Positions 28,988 to 37,350 of a stretch of DNA of 64,000 nucleotides are shown here, one piece after another. Below the pieces are notes generated by a model, which saw only the letters and a program-made list of their open reading frames with translations, searched no databases and had not been told where the DNA came from. The translations under genes were made by a program, and so were the position numbers. Position 1 is the stretch's first letter. The number at the start of each line of letters is the position of its first letter. This DNA is from DASUBV01 sp963725175 (lineage in GTDB: Bacteria; Actinomycetota; Actinomycetes; Streptosporangiales; Streptosporangiaceae), in contig CAVRXH010000006.1 of assembly GCA_963725175.1 (NCBI GenBank), forward strand, positions 1,550,001 to 1,614,000, written 5' to 3'.

Positions 28988-30553
28988 CTAGCGAGGGCGC
29001 GAGCCCGGCGTGCCCGCGCGTGCCGCCCGCCAGGCCGCCTCCGCCTCGCCCATCGGAGTGGACGGCGGGGCCTGCAGGAACGGCCAGATCTCCTCGGCGA
29101 TATCCCGCCAGTTGGCGGTCGCGTGCAGGTCGCCAAGCAGGGCGAACAGGCCCAGGTTAATGCGCTGCAAGATCACGTATGAACGCGGGATGCTGGCGTA
29201 CGGGGCGATAGGGCTGCGCACGTCGAAGAACCGGCGCACCACGGCGGAGGCGTACTCGCTCGTCACCGTGATCGTCCGGGACTCGCGGACCAGCTCGTAG
29301 AAGACCGCCAGGTGCTCGGCGATCTGCGCGGCGCTCAGCGGGGCGCCGGGGACGATGAACCCGGCCTCCTCCAGGTTCGCGCGGAAGGCCTCCGGGTCGT
29401 TCTCCACGCACAGCGTCCTGACCATCTCCACCAGCGGCCGCAGGTCATCGGGGGTGAAGTGCTTGACCAGCCCGAAGTCCAGGAAGGTCACCTTGCCGCC
29501 GCCGTGGAACAGGTAGTTGCCCGGGTGCGGGTCGCCGTTGAAGGCGTGCAGGTCATACAGGCTGCGGAAGACGAACCGGTAGATGGTCTCCCCGGCCAGG
29601 TCCCGCTCCTCCTGAGACCAGGCCTGCAGCTCGGCGAACCGGGCGCCGCCGGACAGCTCGCTGGTCACCACCCGGCGGGCGGACAGGCCCCCGATGACCC
29701 GGGGCACGGTGATCGTCGGGTGCCCGGCGTAATAGTCGGCCAGCAGCTGCTGGTTCGCCGCCTCGCGCCGGTAGTCCAGCTCCTCAAGCACCCGCTCGCG
29801 CAGCTCGGCGACCAGCGCGTCCACGTCCTGGTTCGGCGCGGTGATCCGCAGCATCCGGCGCAGCAGCGCCACGTTGTCCAGGTCGGCGGCCATCGTCTCG
29901 GCGATGCCGGGGTACTGCACCTTGACCGCGACGGCCTGGCCGTCGCGGGTGATCGCCCGGTGCACCTGCCCGATCGAGGCGGCGGCGATCGGCTCGGGGT
30001 CCCATTCCGCGAACACCCGGTCCGGCGGCGCGCCCAGCTCCTCCTCGATGACCTGCGCGGCCAGCTCCGGGCTCATCGGCGGGATGCTGTCCTGCAGCCG
30101 GCTCAGCGTGCGCCGGGCGGCGGGCGCCAGCCCGTCGTCCACGTAGCTGGCCATCTGGCCGAGCTTGACCAGCACGCCCTTCATCGCCCCGAGCGTGGCC
30201 GCGACGTCCTCGGCGGTCTGCAGCGCGAGGTCGTTGCGCAGGCGTTCCCTGTTCTCGCCGGCCGCGGCGAACAGCCGCGGCGCGTTGCTGGCGTAGCGGA
30301 CCCCGCCGCGCAGCACGAGCTGGGCCGCGGCAAGCCCCCTGGCGAACCGGAGCGACCCCACTCGCCGCCGGACCAGCAGTACGGCCAGCCCGGCCGCGAG
30401 CGCACCTCCGGCTACCCCGGCCGCCAGCGCGGGCAGCCGCGCCGCCACGGACCGCCCGGCCCGCGAGCGCCCGGCCCGCGAGCGCCCGGCCCGCGAGCGA
30501 GCCGCACCGCGCCGCCCCGTCCTGCCCCGCCCCGACCTGCGCGGCTCAGCCAT
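28988..30553 (-). CDS. ABC1/AarF/UbiB-family atypical kinase-like protein
   Basis: 521-aa protein with the ADCK/UbiB fold, which in known members has ATPase activity linked to isoprenoid-quinone homeostasis. Family motifs in order: GVLVKLGQMASYVDD (KxGQ), IAAASIGQVHRA (the Ala-rich loop), VAVKVQYPG with the ATP-site Lys, ELDYRREAANQ, FNGDPHPGNYLF and VTFLDFGLVKHF. The N-terminus is very basic with five near-repeats of SRAGR (residues 19-36), followed by a hydrophobic helix ALAAGVAGGALAAGLAVLLV that could anchor it in the membrane. ATG 30553 overlaps the MpaB-like gene by 8 bases. Confidence 0.9.
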   Translation of the reverse strand: MAEPRRSGRGRTGRRGAARSRAGRSRAGRSRAGRSVAARLPALAAGVAGGALAAGLAVLLVRRRVGSLRFARGLAAAQLVLRGGVRYASNAPRLFAAAGENRERLRNDLALQTAEDVAATLGAMKGVLVKLGQMASYVDDGLAPAARRTLSRLQDSIPPMSPELAAQVIEEELGAPPDRVFAEWDPEPIAAASIGQVHRAITRDGQAVAVKVQYPGIAETMAADLDNVALLRRMLRITAPNQDVDALVAELRERVLEELDYRREAANQQLLADYYAGHPTITVPRVIGGLSARRVVTSELSGGARFAELQAWSQEERDLAGETIYRFVFRSLYDLHAFNGDPHPGNYLFHGGGKVTFLDFGLVKHFTPDDLRPLVEMVRTLCVENDPEAFRANLEEAGFIVPGAPLSAAQIAEHLAVFYELVRESRTITVTSEYASAVVRRFFDVRSPIAPYASIPRSYVILQRINLGLFALLGDLHATANWRDIAEEIWPFLQAPPSTPMGEAEAAWRAARAGTPGSRPR

Positions 30554-31529
30554 GCCGGGCGGCGCGCATCCGCAGCATGATCCGCTGCCGGGCCTCCAGT
30601 ACCCCTGGCTCGCCCAGGTAGACCGCGTCCAGCACGCCGAGCGCCTGGCGGATCTCGGTCCGCCGCGCCGACGTCAGCGGCGGGCTCTCGTAGCCGTACT
30701 CCGCCCGCGCCCAGTCCGGCAGCGCCGCGACCGCGCCGCCGGCAATGTCCGCCCAGATCTCGGCGATGTCCGAGTCCAGGCCCGGCGGGTTCAGCAGGTA
30801 GGCCATCGACTCGCTGGCCGCCAGGGTGGCCCGCAGCACCGGCCGGACGCCCGCCAGGTAGTCATCCAGCTCGGCGGCGCTGCGCGGGACCTGCCCGGCT
30901 GGCACCCCGACCAGTTCGGCGGCGATGGCCATTTCCGCTACGTACCGGTCCCGGTCCGCACCGCCTAGTTCCGTGCCAAACAGGGCGCTCACGGCCAGGG
31001 CGGAGTCGACAAGCGCGGCGTGCACCCACAGCAGCAGTGCCGGGTCGCTGGCCGCGTACGGCTGGCCGGTGACGGGATCGGTGCCGCGCACGTGCTCGTG
31101 GATGGCCCGGACCCTGGCCGCCACCTGCTGCGCGGCGGCGCGCTCGCCGTAGGTCACGGTCGCCAGGTAGGCGGAGGTGGCGGCGAGCCGGCCGACGGGA
31201 TCGGACCGCCAGCCGCTGTGCTGGTCGACGCCGGCCATCGCCAGCGGGTGCAGCGCCTGCATGAGCAGCGCCCGCAGCCCGGCGATAGCACCTGACCCGT
31301 CGGTGCTCACCCGCCAGGTGACGCTCGCCGGGCCGAAGTAGCCCTCATCCGCCGGAACTTCGGGGATGCCGCTGACCTGGGCGGCGGCCGAGCGCTCGAC
31401 CAGTCCGGCGGCGGTTGCGTAGCGATCGGCTGGCGGGGCGGTGGTGCTGGCGGCCCCGGCGGTGGTGCTGGCGGCCGGCCCGGCGGCGCTGGTGACGTGC
31501 GGACCCTCGGCGAACTCGCGAGTACCCAT
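30546..31529 (-). CDS. Oxygenase MpaB family protein (DUF2236)
   Basis: 327-aa all-helical protein of the DUF2236 family, which includes the latex-clearing protein Lcp and MpaB, b-type heme oxygenases. Signature parts are LLMQALHPLAMAGVDQHSGW, with the expected heme-ligand His, LATVTYGERAAAQQVAARVR, AIHEHVRG and LLLWVHAALVDSALAVSALF. An Ala/Thr-rich 40-residue N-terminal tail precedes the domain. It is coupled to the ABC1 gene, whose start lies within its last codons. The substrate is unknown. Confidence 0.85.
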   Translation of the reverse strand: MGTREFAEGPHVTSAAGPAASTTAGAASTTAPPADRYATAAGLVERSAAAQVSGIPEVPADEGYFGPASVTWRVSTDGSGAIAGLRALLMQALHPLAMAGVDQHSGWRSDPVGRLAATSAYLATVTYGERAAAQQVAARVRAIHEHVRGTDPVTGQPYAASDPALLLWVHAALVDSALAVSALFGTELGGADRDRYVAEMAIAAELVGVPAGQVPRSAAELDDYLAGVRPVLRATLAASESMAYLLNPPGLDSDIAEIWADIAGGAVAALPDWARAEYGYESPPLTSARRTEIRQALGVLDAVYLGEPGVLEARQRIMLRMRAARHG

Positions 31530-31590
31530 ACAGCAACAGTACGAGCCGCCCCCGGAAGGCCGACGAGCCGCCTCCGCTCAGCTGCGATAC

Positions 31591-31646
31591 GACAGTGAAC
31601 CCACTTCTACTGTCGATACAGCGACGGCAGAAGTGGGTTCACTGTC
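31591..31646. repeat. Composite palindrome, copy B
   Basis: Perfect 18-bp arms GACAGTGAACCCACTTCT (31591-31608) and its complement (31629-31646), with an inner near-dyad CTGTCG-atacag-CGACGG. It shares GACAGTGAACCC and the inner core with the copy at 19423-19480. This copy lies in the divergent gap between the MpaB-like and PhyH-like genes. Confidence 0.85.
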
Positions 31647-31755
31647 ATTGGCGCGGGTCCGGCGGGCCCGACCTGGGCGGTGCACGGGGTGCATTGTGCG
31701 GGACCAGAGCGATCAGCGAGGATGACGGGAGAGCGCGGGGAGGGAGAAATCCGAC

Positions 31756-32598
31756 ATGACAGATGAACCGGGCGGGGGCGAGCCGGGCGGACACCAGCCA
31801 GTGAGCCAGGCGCAGCGAGAGCAGTTCGCGCGCGATGGCGTGATCTGCGTGCGGGGCGTGCTCGGCCCGGATGAGCTGGCCGACGCCGCCGAGGCCATCG
31901 AGCAGGTGCTGGCCAGCCCGGGGCCGCTCGCCCAGGTGGCCAGCGCGCCCGGCGACCCCGGCGCGTTCACCGAGGACTTCCGCCGGTGGACCGAGCTGCC
32001 GCTGATCGAGCGGCTCGCCCGGCAGTCGCGGGTGCCGATCATCGCGGCGGCGCTGCTGGCCACGCCCCGGCTGCGGTTCTACCACGATCACGTGCTGGTC
32101 AAGGAGGGCGGCACCCGGCAGCGCACGCCCTGGCACCAGGACCAGCCGTACTACAACGTGGACGGGCGCGGGGTCAGCGCCTGGATCCCGGTGGACCCGG
32201 TGCCGGCGGATGGCTGCCTGGAACTGGTGGCCGGGACGCACCTGGGGCCGTGGCTGATGCCGCGCACCTTCCTGCTCGGTGAGGCGAAGTGGTTCCCTGA
32301 GGGCAGCCTGGCCGAGCTGCCGGACATCGAGTCAGACCGGGCCGCGTTCGATATCAGGAGCTATGAGCTGGCGCCCGGCGACGCGATCTTCTTCGACTTC
32401 CTGACGGTGCACGGCGCGCCGGGCTTCCCGTCCGGCGGCCGACGCCGGGTGCTGTCGCTGCGCTACCTGTCCGACGAGGCCCGGCACGCGCCGCGCCGCT
32501 GGCGCACCTCACCGCCGTTCGACAGCCTGGATCGCGAGCTTGCCGACGGCGCCGAGCTGGACCACCCGCTGTTCCCTGTGGTCTGGCCGCCCGGCTAA
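31756..32598 (+). CDS. Phytanoyl-CoA dioxygenase family (PhyH) Fe(II)/2-oxoglutarate oxygenase
   Basis: 280-aa double-stranded beta-helix dioxygenase. The iron facial triad is visible: His127 and Asp129 in TPWHQDQPYYNVDG and His219 in FLTVHGAPGF; an Arg in GGRRRVLSLRYL would bind 2-oxoglutarate. The segments SAWIPVDPVPADGCLELVAG and SYELAPGDAIFFDFLTVHG are typical of PhyH proteins. GGGAGGGAG lies upstream of ATG 31756. The substrate of this branch varies (fatty acyl chains, ectoine, secondary metabolites) and is not evident here. It converges with the Fic gene. Confidence 0.9.
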   Translation: MTDEPGGGEPGGHQPVSQAQREQFARDGVICVRGVLGPDELADAAEAIEQVLASPGPLAQVASAPGDPGAFTEDFRRWTELPLIERLARQSRVPIIAAALLATPRLRFYHDHVLVKEGGTRQRTPWHQDQPYYNVDGRGVSAWIPVDPVPADGCLELVAGTHLGPWLMPRTFLLGEAKWFPEGSLAELPDIESDRAAFDIRSYELAPGDAIFFDFLTVHGAPGFPSGGRRRVLSLRYLSDEARHAPRRWRTSPPFDSLDRELADGAELDHPLFPVVWPPG

Positions 32599-32643
32599 GC
32601 GTCGCTGCCAGCCAGAGTCGAGGTCATGAAGATCTCCTCCTGA

Positions 32644-33510
32644 TCACTGGGGCAGAGTGCAGGTGCTCAGAAATCGGAGCAGGTCCGTTGCATCGTCGCG
32701 GTCGAAGAGGACGTCGAGTGCGTTATTGAACTCCAGCTTGCGACTGTACGGCACGCTCACGAGGTCATATCCGCTGGACATGAGCTCTCCCGCCATCATC
32801 AGCCGCGCAGTGCGCTTGTTGCCATCGAAGTAGAACTGCCGACGCGTGGCTGACACGAAGTAGATGAGGGCGCGACGTCTGGGGTCACCAACGGTGCTCA
32901 GATACTCGGCCAGTCTCGCGAAGTGCGCCCGCAGCAGCGACCCGCCCTCACCATGGTCCACGCCGGGAACCACACCACCACTGGCAAGCCGCACATTTCC
33001 GCCGCCCAGGGCGCTTCCCTCGCCGCGGAACATACCCACCTCGATCGCCTCGTGCCTAGCGACTAGCTGGCGCAGCCGGTCAGACACCTGCTTGCTCAGC
33101 GAGAACTGACCCGACCCAACTAGCTCGTCCAGCTCGCTGTAGGCCTCGCTGAGCGCGATGATCTGCTGCTCATCTTCGAGTTTCTTGCCGCCGATGGTGA
33201 CACCTTCGAGCAGTGTCCTTACCTCAGGCAGAGTGAAGTTGTTTCCCTCAAGAGCCGCCGTGTTCCAGATCAGCTCGGGCAGGTGAGAGCGGAACCGGTG
33301 GCGGGAACGTCCGACGTTGCTCAGGCCAATCCCGTCTACGTCAAACGAACCCCATGTCACCCCGGTGTCCTCGAGTCTCCACCGGTCCTCGTCAGTCTGA
33401 GGTGTGCCTGGCGGCAGGAGCGCCCCGCCTGGACCTCTATCTTCCGGTCGCTGTTCCTTCAGGCGCCGGTACCTATCGGATCCAGGCGCCCAGTTCGGCT
33501 GATCGCTCAC
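32644..33510 (-). CDS. Fic-domain protein with N-terminal inhibitory helix and altered active site
   Basis: 288-aa Fic-fold protein. Fic enzymes transfer AMP or another nucleotide part to protein hydroxyls. The inhibitory motif (S/T)xxxE(G/N) is present as TAALEGN (Thr84-Glu88), placing it in the class with an intramolecular N-terminal inhibitor. The catalytic box reads QFYFDGNKR at 225-233, where the consensus is H-x-F-x-(D/E)-G-N-(G/K)-R, so the catalytic His is Gln (codon CAG). The FDGNKRTARLMM context is otherwise intact. GTG 33510 overlaps the stop of the upstream regulator (GTGA), forming a two-gene module. It may have lost transfer activity or use another chemistry. Confidence 0.85.
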   Translation of the reverse strand: MSDQPNWAPGSDRYRRLKEQRPEDRGPGGALLPPGTPQTDEDRWRLEDTGVTWGSFDVDGIGLSNVGRSRHRFRSHLPELIWNTAALEGNNFTLPEVRTLLEGVTIGGKKLEDEQQIIALSEAYSELDELVGSGQFSLSKQVSDRLRQLVARHEAIEVGMFRGEGSALGGGNVRLASGGVVPGVDHGEGGSLLRAHFARLAEYLSTVGDPRRRALIYFVSATRRQFYFDGNKRTARLMMAGELMSSGYDLVSVPYSRKLEFNNALDVLFDRDDATDLLRFLSTCTLPQ

Positions 33511-34256
33511 CAGGACCTCGCCTCCTGCACGGCGTTATCTGCTACCGCGCCGCTCTGGGAAAGGCAGTCAAGGATGATCTGGATCGGGGCGGCGTAATCG
33601 ATGATGCCGTCAGCGAACGAGCCAGAAAACAGTTCAGGTTCGGCGGCGATGACGGCGAGCACGGTTCGATCCTGGCGTTGGGTCTGCTGTAGTTCCGTCT
33701 CCGCGAGCAGGTGCACCACGGTCCGGACATTTTCGCACCAGAGGATCGTCGCTGCCGGCGCTGATGTGCTCGGCGACGGCAGGTAAAGACCCGCGGCACC
33801 GGAAATGGCCCAGCGACCTTGAGAAGCATCTCCCGCCGATGCGACGCGTGCCAGGGGAACCTCGCCTTGGAACAGGACCGCGCCTGAGCGATGCAGCGGC
33901 CTGGACGCCGCGGCGGCGGCCTGGACGATGTCTACCGGACTGCTGCCGGCCGCCATTCGCTGGAGGCGCTGCTGCCAGGCGGCAACGCCTGGCTCAGGGG
34001 GCGGGTCGTAGCTCTCTTCGAGCAGCACACGAGCGGCGGCGGCTGCTTGCGAATCGCTGAGCGGCCGGGCCACCATGCCGAACTGGATTCCACAGGCAAG
34101 CGCAATCTCGTTCAGCGTCCCGACAGACGGGTCCACGAGAGCGTTGAGGATACGGTGCATGGTGGACGGAGACACGCCAGCCCGCCGCGCCGCCGCGGCT
34201 GGGCTAAGCCGAGCCGACCCGAGCCACTCGCGGACGGTAGCTGAGACCTCCTCCAT
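33507..34256 (-). CDS. XRE-like helix-turn-helix regulator coupled to the Fic gene
   Basis: 249-aa protein. Residues 6-50 form a Cro/CI-type helix-turn-helix: TVREWLGSARLSPAAAARRA, GVSPSTMHRILNALVDPSVG and TLNEIALACGIQFG. The C-terminal 150 residues (RWAISGAAGLYLPSPSTSAP ... NVRTVVHLLAETELQQTQRQ) are not a domain I recognise. The start ATG 34256 has GGAGGAGG only inside the coding sequence, and the upstream DNA is a dense palindrome, so the protein very probably binds there and represses itself and the Fic partner, as antitoxins do. Confidence 0.8.
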   Translation of the reverse strand: MEEVSATVREWLGSARLSPAAAARRAGVSPSTMHRILNALVDPSVGTLNEIALACGIQFGMVARPLSDSQAAAAARVLLEESYDPPPEPGVAAWQQRLQRMAAGSSPVDIVQAAAAASRPLHRSGAVLFQGEVPLARVASAGDASQGRWAISGAAGLYLPSPSTSAPAATILWCENVRTVVHLLAETELQQTQRQDRTVLAVIAAEPELFSGSFADGIIDYAAPIQIILDCLSQSGAVADNAVQEARSW

Positions 34257-34257
34257 G

Positions 34258-34315
34258 TATGGAAACTACTGTATTCCATATTTGGAATACAAGCTTGTGT
34301 ATTCCAAATATGGAA
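34258..34315. promoter_or_regulatory. Palindromic operator array of the regulator-Fic operon
   Basis: Perfect 18-bp arms TTCCATATTTGGAATACA (34274-34291) and its complement (34298-34315) around AGCTTG form a 42-bp palindrome. Each arm is itself almost a dyad: GTATTCCATATTTGGAATAC is at 34271-34290 and its inverted copy starts at 34299. A further half-site TATGGAA lies at 34258-34264, touching the start codon. The AT-rich stretch contrasts with its surroundings and probably holds the promoter. Confidence 0.8.
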
Positions 34316-34339
34316 GCCCTCCGTTGGGGTATCCAGGCG

Positions 34340-34602
34340 CTTGCGGTAGCGATGGCCAGCCAGCACACCTCTTCAATAGTCGCAACCTGTGTACTCTCGG
34401 CAACGGCCTGGATGTGGGTCTTGATGAGCTTCCGCTCGCCGTGGAACCCGCCGGGGAGATGACGCCAGCGGGCCTCGATCTCCGCCATCCGGTCGGCTGC
34501 TCCCAGCCGCTGGATGTACCGTTCGCCCGACTAGCCCTCGCCGACCAGGTACGCCTTGTTGGCCTGGTCCCAGTCGATGATGTCGCTGATGACGTCATGC
34601 AT
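34340..34602 (-). pseudogene. Coding remnant interrupted by an amber codon
   Basis: From ATG 34602 the minus strand reads MHDVISDIIDWDQANKAYLV followed by GEG, then TAG (34531-34533), then continues in the same frame with SGERYIQRLGAADRMAEIEA, GGFHGERKLIKTHIQAVAES and VATIEEVCWLAIATASAWIP before decaying at the operator array. Third positions are GC-rich on both sides of the stop, which suggests a formerly continuous gene. I do not recognise the family. It is upstream of, and co-oriented with, the regulator-Fic pair. Confidence 0.45.
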
Positions 34603-34691
34603 CGTCCGACTCCGCTTCTTCCCTTTGATCTGACAGTCTGGCTGTTAGGTCTGACAGCGCTCTGATGCGGCACCGCCACCATGGGCGCCGA

Positions 34692-34712
34692 CCTGCCGAC
34701 ACGGTCGGCAGG
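34692..34712. repeat. Perfect 9-bp inverted repeat
   Basis: CCTGCCGAC (34692-34700), spacer ACG, then GTCGGCAGG (34704-34712). It lies in an 857-base stretch (34603-35459) without a convincing gene; the rest of that stretch shows two TCTGACAG copies near 34629 and 34650 and a lone TTGACA at about 34966. It could be a binding site of the plasmid-like module that follows. Confidence 0.35.
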
Positions 34713-35459
34713 CACGGCGGGCGCTTCCCTTACCGTCGCCACGACGCTCACCACGGGGCGCCGAGGATCGCGGAGGCCGCCATGACGACCTGCCGGCGGC
34801 GAACGCGCGCGTTATCCAGGAAAACGCCAGCCGGGCAAGTTCCTGGAGACAGCTCATGGCCAGGATGCCGCGCGACAACAGCGGCCCGCGCGTGCCATGG
34901 CCCGCCCCGCGCACCCCTTGGCCAAGTTTTTACCGTTCCGGGGATACCAGTCGGTCTACCGGCGCCTTGACAGCCCACCCGGCACGGAGCGTTCATGAAG
35001 GATGCGCGAGCGTCGCGCGGCGCGGCACCAACCTCCTTGCCGGCCGCGGCACGGCCACGGCTGGCACGCGACCCCCGTCCGGGGGCGTGCGGACGGCGGG
35101 CTCCGGGCCGGGCGAGGACCTGGGACCGGGGAGGCGACGCCGACGCACGCGCCAGCCGGCCCCTTCACCCGTCACGGCGGCCTGGCCCGCCCCTTCCCTG
35201 ACGACCTTCCGCCTGCCCCGTGTCCATCCCGGGGATGAAGGCGCCCTTGGCGTGCGCGGGAACCGGCACGGTTCACGCGCGGAAAGGCGACTGTGCGCAT
35301 GACCTCGCTCCACAGCCAGCGTTCCACCTGGCAGACCCCCCCGACGATTGCCCGGCAGGCAACCCGGACCACCAGATCTGCCGACCGACCTGCCGCCCCC
35401 GGCCCGGCCGTAGCCCCTGGCCAGCGGCGAAATGTACCTGCGGGAGTGGACCGGGACTT

Positions 35460-36458
35460 ATGACTGTGTCATCACATCCTCATACGCGCGGGGCAGGCAC
35501 AGGCGCAGGCGTCGGCACTAGGGCGGCCCGGGACGAGGCAGCGGTGCTGTCCGTGGCCGGTCACCTGACCGACCGCGACCGTGAGCTTGTGCGCCTGGTG
35601 GCGCGGCACCGCGTACTGACCACCGGCCAGCTCGCCGCGCTCGCGCTCGGGAACATCACCACCGCCAGGCACCGCCTGGCGGTGGTCGTGCGCCTGAGCC
35701 TGCTGCGCCGCTTCCGGCCGCACCTTCAGACCGGCTCCGCGCCGTGGCACTACGTCCTCGGCCCCATCGGCGCCGCGCTGCTCGGCCAGGAAGACCGCGA
35801 CGAGAAAAGATGGCTGCCGATGGTCCGCGCGGACCGGCAGCTTGCCCTCGAACGCTCCCAGCGCCTGGGACACATGACCGGGGCGTCGTGGTTCTTCGTC
35901 GCCCTGGCGCGGCACGCCCGCGAGCACGGCGGCGGTGAACTCCTGAAGTGGGACGGCGAAGGCGAGGCCTCCGACTACCTGTACGCCCGCAGCCGCGAAC
36001 TCGGCCCGCGCCCCGACGGGCTCGGCGTCTGGGCGCAAGACGGAACCGACATCGCGTTCCTCCTCGAATACGACACCGGCACCGAGCACCTGCCCCAGCT
36101 CGTCGGCAAGCTCACCGGCTATGCCGAGCAGGCCGGGACCAACACCGCGCTCACGATGCCGCTCCTGTTCTGCTTCCCCACCGCGCGCCGCGAGCAGTCC
36201 GCCCGCAAGGCACTCGCCGTCACCGCCACGTCCCTCGACCTCCAGATCGCGACCGCTGCCCTCGACCCGCGCGCCACCTGCCCGGCCTGCGCGGCGGCGT
36301 GGATGCCCCTGCACGGCGGCCACCCGCCCATGCGGCTCATCGACCTGGCCGACGTGCTCCCCGACCCCTGGCGCACCCAACGCGATGACGGCGAGCAAGA
36401 CCAGCACGAGCTAGACCCCGCCGAGACCGGGGGTGAAGTGGAGTCGAACCGCCTATGA
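35460..36458 (+). CDS. Replication-relaxation family protein
   Basis: 332-aa protein of the Replic_Relax family, found almost only on actinobacterial plasmids and integrative conjugative elements and thought to act in plasmid DNA processing. A winged-helix-like N-terminal domain (LTDRDRELVRLVARHRVLTT, GQLAALALGNITTARHRLAV, VVRLSLLRRFRPH) is followed by SAPWHYVLGPIGAALLG and a C-terminal nuclease-like fold with FLLEYDTGTEHLPQLVGKLT. ATG 35460 follows GGGAG at about 35442 and begins where family-like sequence starts; the open frame reaching back to 35220 is unlikely to be translated. It overlaps the next gene by four bases. Confidence 0.82.
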   Translation: MTVSSHPHTRGAGTGAGVGTRAARDEAAVLSVAGHLTDRDRELVRLVARHRVLTTGQLAALALGNITTARHRLAVVVRLSLLRRFRPHLQTGSAPWHYVLGPIGAALLGQEDRDEKRWLPMVRADRQLALERSQRLGHMTGASWFFVALARHAREHGGGELLKWDGEGEASDYLYARSRELGPRPDGLGVWAQDGTDIAFLLEYDTGTEHLPQLVGKLTGYAEQAGTNTALTMPLLFCFPTARREQSARKALAVTATSLDLQIATAALDPRATCPACAAAWMPLHGGHPPMRLIDLADVLPDPWRTQRDDGEQDQHELDPAETGGEVESNRL

Positions 36459-36763
36459 CCAGCCCCGTCACCTCCAGCTCCCCGATCGGCGATTCCCCCA
36501 GCATCCCGCACCCCTCTAACGGAACGTCACCGGCTGGGCCGACGGCACCGCAAGCACCCGGTGAAGCAGACCCGCCGGGGAGGAAGGCGGAAGACCTTTG
36601 CCACGAGCAGGACCCTGGGCGGGTGTCACGAGAGCAGGGCCTCAGAGCGTGGGCTGCGGCGCTGGCGGCCGAACTGCCGCCGCTGACCAGCTCGCAGGCG
36701 GCGGCGGTGGCCAGGATCGCCGCGCGGCTCGACGCCCGCAACGGTCAGACGCCAGCGGCGTAA
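36455..36763 (+). CDS. Small hypothetical protein coupled to the replication-relaxation gene
   Basis: 102 aa; ATG 36455 overlaps the preceding stop (ATGA), so it is translated with it. The N-terminal 50 residues are Pro/Ser-rich and probably disordered; the C-terminal half is helical (LRAWAAALAAELPPLTSSQA then AAVARIAARLDARNG), a pattern common in small accessory proteins of actinobacterial mobile elements. There is no recognisable domain. Confidence 0.6.
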   Translation: MTSPVTSSSPIGDSPSIPHPSNGTSPAGPTAPQAPGEADPPGRKAEDLCHEQDPGRVSREQGLRAWAAALAAELPPLTSSQAAAVARIAARLDARNGQTPAA

Positions 36764-36790
36764 CGCTCTCCCGGCCCTGGTACCGTCACC

Positions 36791-36823
36791 CATCTTCCTG
36801 GTACCGGCGGCACCAGGAAGATG
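36791..36823 (+). terminator. Stem-loop ending the plasmid-like operon
   Basis: Perfect 12-bp arms CATCTTCCTGGT (36791-36802) and ACCAGGAAGATG (36812-36823) with a 9-base loop, 28 bases after the last stop codon. There is no T-run. The 530 bases that follow (to 37350) show no gene I can support. Confidence 0.6.
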
Positions 36824-37350
36824 AAGGCTGCCCCCGCCGCGCAGACGTGCTCCCCCGGCGGCCGACCTGACCAGCGGAAAATCCCAGGCCACCACAAGCT
36901 CGTGCTGACAATAGAAGCTGCGCGGGCCGCAGGACCGATGTTAGCGGCCGCTTTATCTGCACGTAGGACCATGATCAACGACAGCGCTCTTTGCGCGGCT
37001 CTAGCTGTCACGGAGCGCGGCCGACCCTGCTGGCCTGACTGTGGCCAGACCAATCAGAACGCCGAATCGGCGTGCAAAATGAACCGCCATTCGTCGCGGG
37101 ATATACGCGTCCAGATCGTCCAGTTCGGCGCCGCAGCCGCCCTCCGCGCTTCGAGCTGGTCTCACCCGACGAAGTCGCTTGCCGGAAGCCAGGTCCGCAT
37201 CCTTGTCTTGGGCCGCCGCTGTCACCCCTGACACGCGGCGTCCGCATGGGGAGCATCCAGAAGGGCGAACCAACCCGCGACATGTTGCTAATCATCCGGA
37301 CACACTGGTGTCGTATGGATACCCACTGCCGATGGAGGACACTGATTCCG

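Noticed and set aside
34531..34533. Amber codon as a recoding site (for example pyrrolysine)
   Set aside because: No pylTSBCD-type genes or recoding signal are visible; simple decay is more economical.
37130..37230. tRNA-like stretch near 37170-37210 (T-loop-like GCCAGGTCCGCATCC)
   Set aside because: The T-stem has a mismatch, and no anticodon arm or acceptor stem can be built from the flanking bases.
36821..37231. 136-aa plus-strand open frame after the plasmid-like operon
   Set aside because: Begins inside the terminator stem, lacks a ribosome site and shows no coding bias.
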